The notes under the pieces were generated by a model. It had not been told where the DNA came from. It saw only the letters and a program-made list of their open reading frames with translations, and did not search any database. From the NCBI GenBank assembly GCA_011390085.1, contig JAABTB010000092.1:1-7801 (forward strand): a DNA stretch of 7,801 nt, given 5' to 3'. A program made the translations under genes and the position numbers. Every line of letters starts with the position of its first letter. Position 1 is the first letter of the stretch. Shown here in pieces: positions 5,550 to 7,801 of this stretch. The DNA is from Desulfobacula sp. (GTDB taxonomy: Bacteria > Desulfobacterota > Desulfobacteria > Desulfobacterales > Desulfobacteraceae).

Positions 5550-6518
5550 ATGACACCTAAAATTTCACGCAGGGCATTCTTAAAAGGCTCTTTGACGGCT
5601 GCAGGATCAGTGGCGGCATCGACAACCCTGGCAAAGACGGCCACGGCATTGACCAGGGAAAAGCAAGAACCTCTGGCCACCCTGATCGATATTTCAAAAT
5701 GCATTGGATGTGAGGCCTGCGTATATGCCTGCCAGGAGTCCAACGGGCATAAATTTGCGGAACCGAAGAAACCCTATCCTAAAATGTATCCCCAAACCGT
5801 TCCCGTGGAAGACTGGTCGAAAAAAAGGGAGGTTACGGACAGACTCACCCCATATAACTGGCTTTATATCCAGCATGCAACCGTGACCCTCAATGGAGAA
5901 GAAAAAGAACTGACCCTTCCCCGGCGCTGCATGCACTGCGAAAATCCACCCTGTGTCAAGCTATGCCCCTGGGGATCTGCAAAACAGGAAGACAACGGAC
6001 TTTCAAGGATTGATCCGGATCTGTGCCTGGGCGGCGCCAAATGTAAAACCGTCTGCCCCTGGAAAATTCCCCAGCGTCAGACCGGGACCGGGCTTTATCT
6101 CGATCTATTGCCGGCTTTGGCCGGAAACGGGGTCATGTACAAATGTGACCGGTGCTATGACAGGCTTGAAGCCGGAGAGCTTCCCGCCTGTATTGAGGCC
6201 TGTCCTGAAAATGTCCAGACCATGGGTCCGAGAACGGAAATCCTTGAAAAGGCCCATCGCCTTGCCGAGGAGATGAACGGCTATATCTACGGGGAACACG
6301 AAAACGGCGGGACCCATACCATCTATGTGTCTCCCGTCCCCTTTGACGAGCTTGACAAAGCCATAGAAACAGGAAATGGCCAACCCCATCTGAAACCGGT
6401 TGAGGATTCCATGGCAATGGGAAACAACCTGGCCCGGGCCATTCTCCTTGCCCCCCTGGCAGGGATCGCAGCCGCTGTGGGTAAATTTTATAAGACTGCA
6501 AAGGAGGCGGATAAATGA
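5550..6518 (+). CDS. Tat-exported polyferredoxin (HybA/FdnH-like Fe-S subunit) with C-terminal membrane anchor
   Basis: ATG 5550 is preferred over the in-frame TTG 5529 because AGAGAGG lies just upstream and the Tat motif SRRAFLKG then sits at residues 6-13, followed by an Ala-rich hydrophobic stretch. The 322-residue protein has four Cys clusters: CIGCEACVYAC (C51, 54, 57, 61), CMHCENPPCVKLC (C127, 130, 135, 139), CLGGAKCKTVC (C159, 165, 169) and CDRCYDRLEAGELPACIEAC (C199, 202, 214, 218). This matches the four-[4Fe-4S] electron-transfer subunits of periplasmic hydrogenases, formate dehydrogenases and related molybdoenzymes. A hydrophobic helix near residues 295-310 probably anchors it on the outer face of the membrane, as in HybA. 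No catalytic subunit is present nearby. The stop overlaps the next start (ATGA), so it is coupled to the membrane subunit and should pass electrons between a periplasmic enzyme and the membrane. Confidence 0.88.
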   Translation: MTPKISRRAFLKGSLTAAGSVAASTTLAKTATALTREKQEPLATLIDISKCIGCEACVYACQESNGHKFAEPKKPYPKMYPQTVPVEDWSKKREVTDRLTPYNWLYIQHATVTLNGEEKELTLPRRCMHCENPPCVKLCPWGSAKQEDNGLSRIDPDLCLGGAKCKTVCPWKIPQRQTGTGLYLDLLPALAGNGVMYKCDRCYDRLEAGELPACIEACPENVQTMGPRTEILEKAHRLAEEMNGYIYGEHENGGTHTIYVSPVPFDELDKAIETGNGQPHLKPVEDSMAMGNNLARAILLAPLAGIAAAVGKFYKTAKEADK

Positions 6519-6763
6519 AAAATAAGCTTACCCTCTTGATTTACGGGATCATCCTGTTTTTTATCACCTTATCCGGCTTTGCCCAGATGCCCATTCTTGA
6601 AAGGTATCATATTTCAAACATACCGGGATTTGGTTGGCTGGCCGATTTTTATGTTACTCATCTGGTGCATTATGCCTTTGCTTCTGTTTTAATCGCCTGG
6701 GGGGGATACAGGATGATGACCGGCCTGATGCTGAAGAACAAAAGCTCCCCTCCATGGCGCTAA
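6515..6763 (+). CDS. Small membrane subunit partner of the Fe-S protein, apparently 3'-truncated
   Basis: ATG 6515 overlaps the Fe-S stop in ATGA and has an AAGGAGG box at 6501-6507 (spacing 7). The 82-residue product has two membrane segments, about residues 5-25 (LLIYGIILFFITLSGFAQM) and 50-73 (HYAFASVLIAWGGYRMM). Between them are PGFGWLADFYVTHLVH, whose two His could be heme or quinone-site residues. Membrane partners of such Fe-S subunits usually have four or more helices. Here the protein ends soon after the second in KNKSSPPWR, and the stop overlaps the stop of the convergent dehydrogenase gene. A truncated cytochrome b-like or quinone-reducing subunit is the best reading, inferred from context and topology rather than a diagnostic motif. 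Confidence 0.68.
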   Translation: MKNKLTLLIYGIILFFITLSGFAQMPILERYHISNIPGFGWLADFYVTHLVHYAFASVLIAWGGYRMMTGLMLKNKSSPPWR

Positions 6764-7801
6764 CCGTGGATCGGTGTGCCCACCGCTTTCAGGGCCACCT
6801 CGCCCATGATTTCCGCCAGTGTGGGGTGGGCATGGATGGTATGGGCCAGATCCTTTGCCGTCAGGCCCTTCTGAACGGCAAGGGTGGCTTCGGCGATGAG
6901 ATCCGTGGCATGGGCCCCCATGAGATGCACACCCAGGATTTTCCCGGAATTTTTATCAATGATCATTTTTGCAAAACCCGGTAGTTCATCAATAGCCTGG
7001 GCCTTTCCAAGGGTCCTGAGATTGACGGTAAAGCAGTCGATATCAAGCCCTTTTTTTACGGCTTCGGATTCGCTCAGGCCCACGGTGCCGATTTCCGGCA
7101 TGGTAAAGATGGCTCCGGGGATGACCTTATAATTCATTGAACTTTCTTTTCCCATGGCATTTTCAGCGGCTATGATTCCTTCATGGGAAGCCACATGTGC
7201 CAGCATGACCTTTTGAGGGCCCAGGATATCGCCAATGGCATAAACGCCTTTGATGCGGGTTTCCATGTGCTCGTCCACCTCAATCCAGCCCTGGAAGGTG
7301 GAGCTGAGACTGATGGTTTCCAGGCCCAGATCCTTTGACAGGGCTGACCGGCCGATGCAGACCGCCATTTTTTCAGCTTCGATCTCCTCGGCCTTTAATT
7401 TTGGGTCCTTGTTGTCGGTAAAGGGGGAGACGGCAAGGCGGATGGAAAGGAGATCCCCGTTCAGTGCTGAAGACTGAACCACGGTATCGCATAACACCGT
7501 AATTTTCCGTTTTTTCATTTCCTTTAACAGGAGTTTGGAGCAGTCTTCATCCACCGAAGGCAGGGGAAGCAGTCGTGACATGGCTTCCACAATGGTGACC
7601 TCGGAGCCCAGGGCTGAAAATATGCAGGCAAATTCACACCCGATAACCCCGCCTCCCACAATAACAAGGGATTCCGGGATCTTTGTGAGCTGAAGGACAT
7701 CATTGGAGGAGACAATCCGGTCATGATCAAAGGGAAAGGCAGGGACATTCAGGGGCTCGGTTCCGGTGGCAAGGATGAGGCGGTCATACGCAAGCTCTAG
7801 A
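6760..7801 (-). CDS. lpdA: Dihydrolipoamide dehydrogenase (FAD/NAD disulfide oxidoreductase), N-terminus outside window
   Basis: The frame is open from the right window edge to TAG at 6762-6760, 347 codons. It starts in LELAYDRLILATGTEP, the middle of the FAD domain. It continues with the NAD-binding motif VIVGGGVIGCEFACIFSALG and the E-A-x-x-R-L-L-P turn. YAIGDILGPQKVMLAHVASH is the second FAD motif, and the interface domain ends with the catalytic HAHPTLAE (His-Glu pair) and the C-terminal VGTPIHG. These identify the E3-type flavoprotein that reoxidises dihydrolipoyl groups of 2-oxoacid dehydrogenase or glycine-cleavage complexes using NAD+. The redox disulfide would lie upstream, outside the window, so mercuric reductase-like relatives are not strictly excluded, but the C-terminus fits LpdA. 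Its stop overlaps the convergent membrane gene by 4 bases, with no terminator in between. Confidence 0.9.
   Translation of the reverse strand, partial: LELAYDRLILATGTEPLNVPAFPFDHDRIVSSNDVLQLTKIPESLVIVGGGVIGCEFACIFSALGSEVTIVEAMSRLLPLPSVDEDCSKLLLKEMKKRKITVLCDTVVQSSALNGDLLSIRLAVSPFTDNKDPKLKAEEIEAEKMAVCIGRSALSKDLGLETISLSSTFQGWIEVDEHMETRIKGVYAIGDILGPQKVMLAHVASHEGIIAAENAMGKESSMNYKVIPGAIFTMPEIGTVGLSESEAVKKGLDIDCFTVNLRTLGKAQAIDELPGFAKMIIDKNSGKILGVHLMGAHATDLIAEATLAVQKGLTAKDLAHTIHAHPTLAEIMGEVALKAVGTPIHG

Noticed and set aside
7796..7801. TCTAGA (XbaI site) at the right edge as a cloning boundary
   Set aside because: A six-base site at a window edge can occur by chance, the dehydrogenase frame reads through it naturally, and no vector sequence is present.

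Overview
The window looks like a piece of chromosome from an anaerobic, sulfate-reducing-type deltaproteobacterium (Desulfobacterota, Desulfobacteraceae-like). This is inferred from gene content: a RACo-like corrinoid-protein activator, a DUF134/DUF5320 pair, a Tat-exported polyferredoxin with a membrane partner, a flavodoxin, and a moderate GC content with AT-rich intergenic DNA. No rRNA, tRNA, CRISPR array or complete mobile element was found.

Layout. Positions 2-1783 (+) hold a RACo-like protein with an N-terminal 2Fe-2S domain and a C-terminal ASKHA ATPase domain. Its 5' end lies outside the window, and an in-frame TAG interrupts the ferredoxin domain. A 10-TM SBF/ACR3-type transporter follows at 1808-2929 (+) in the same apparent operon, and then the last ~65 codons of a universal stress protein (2857-3072) in another frame. 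A terminator (3132-3171) closes this block. Next comes a near-consensus sigma-70 promoter framed by an 18/20 inverted repeat, driving a DUF134 regulator (3274-3681) and a Gly-rich DUF5320 protein (3741-4061). A terminator shared with the facing minus-strand genes follows (4076-4114).

On the minus strand, a flavodoxin (5104-4706) runs directly into a flavin amine oxidase remnant (4742-4113). The remnant lacks its dinucleotide-binding start and apparently most of its middle. Positions 5105-5549 contain no clear gene, but hold three strong hairpins and two protein-like C-terminal remnants on the minus strand. A Tat-dependent four-cluster Fe-S subunit (5550-6518, +) is translationally coupled to a truncated membrane subunit (6515-6763, +). 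That gene collides end to end with the C-terminal 347 codons of dihydrolipoamide dehydrogenase (7801-6760, -), which continues past the window.

The coherent functional units are three: the activator/transporter operon; the DUF134-DUF5320 metal-linked module with its own operator-flanked promoter; and the exported Fe-S/membrane electron-transfer pair. The most striking overall pattern is that several genes stop or begin abruptly inside conserved domains (Usp, flavodoxin, amine oxidase, membrane subunit). This points either to a series of deletions in a decaying region or to assembly collapse. The two most rewarding items to examine are the TAG codon at 110-112 and the symmetric operator/promoter at 3172-3245.
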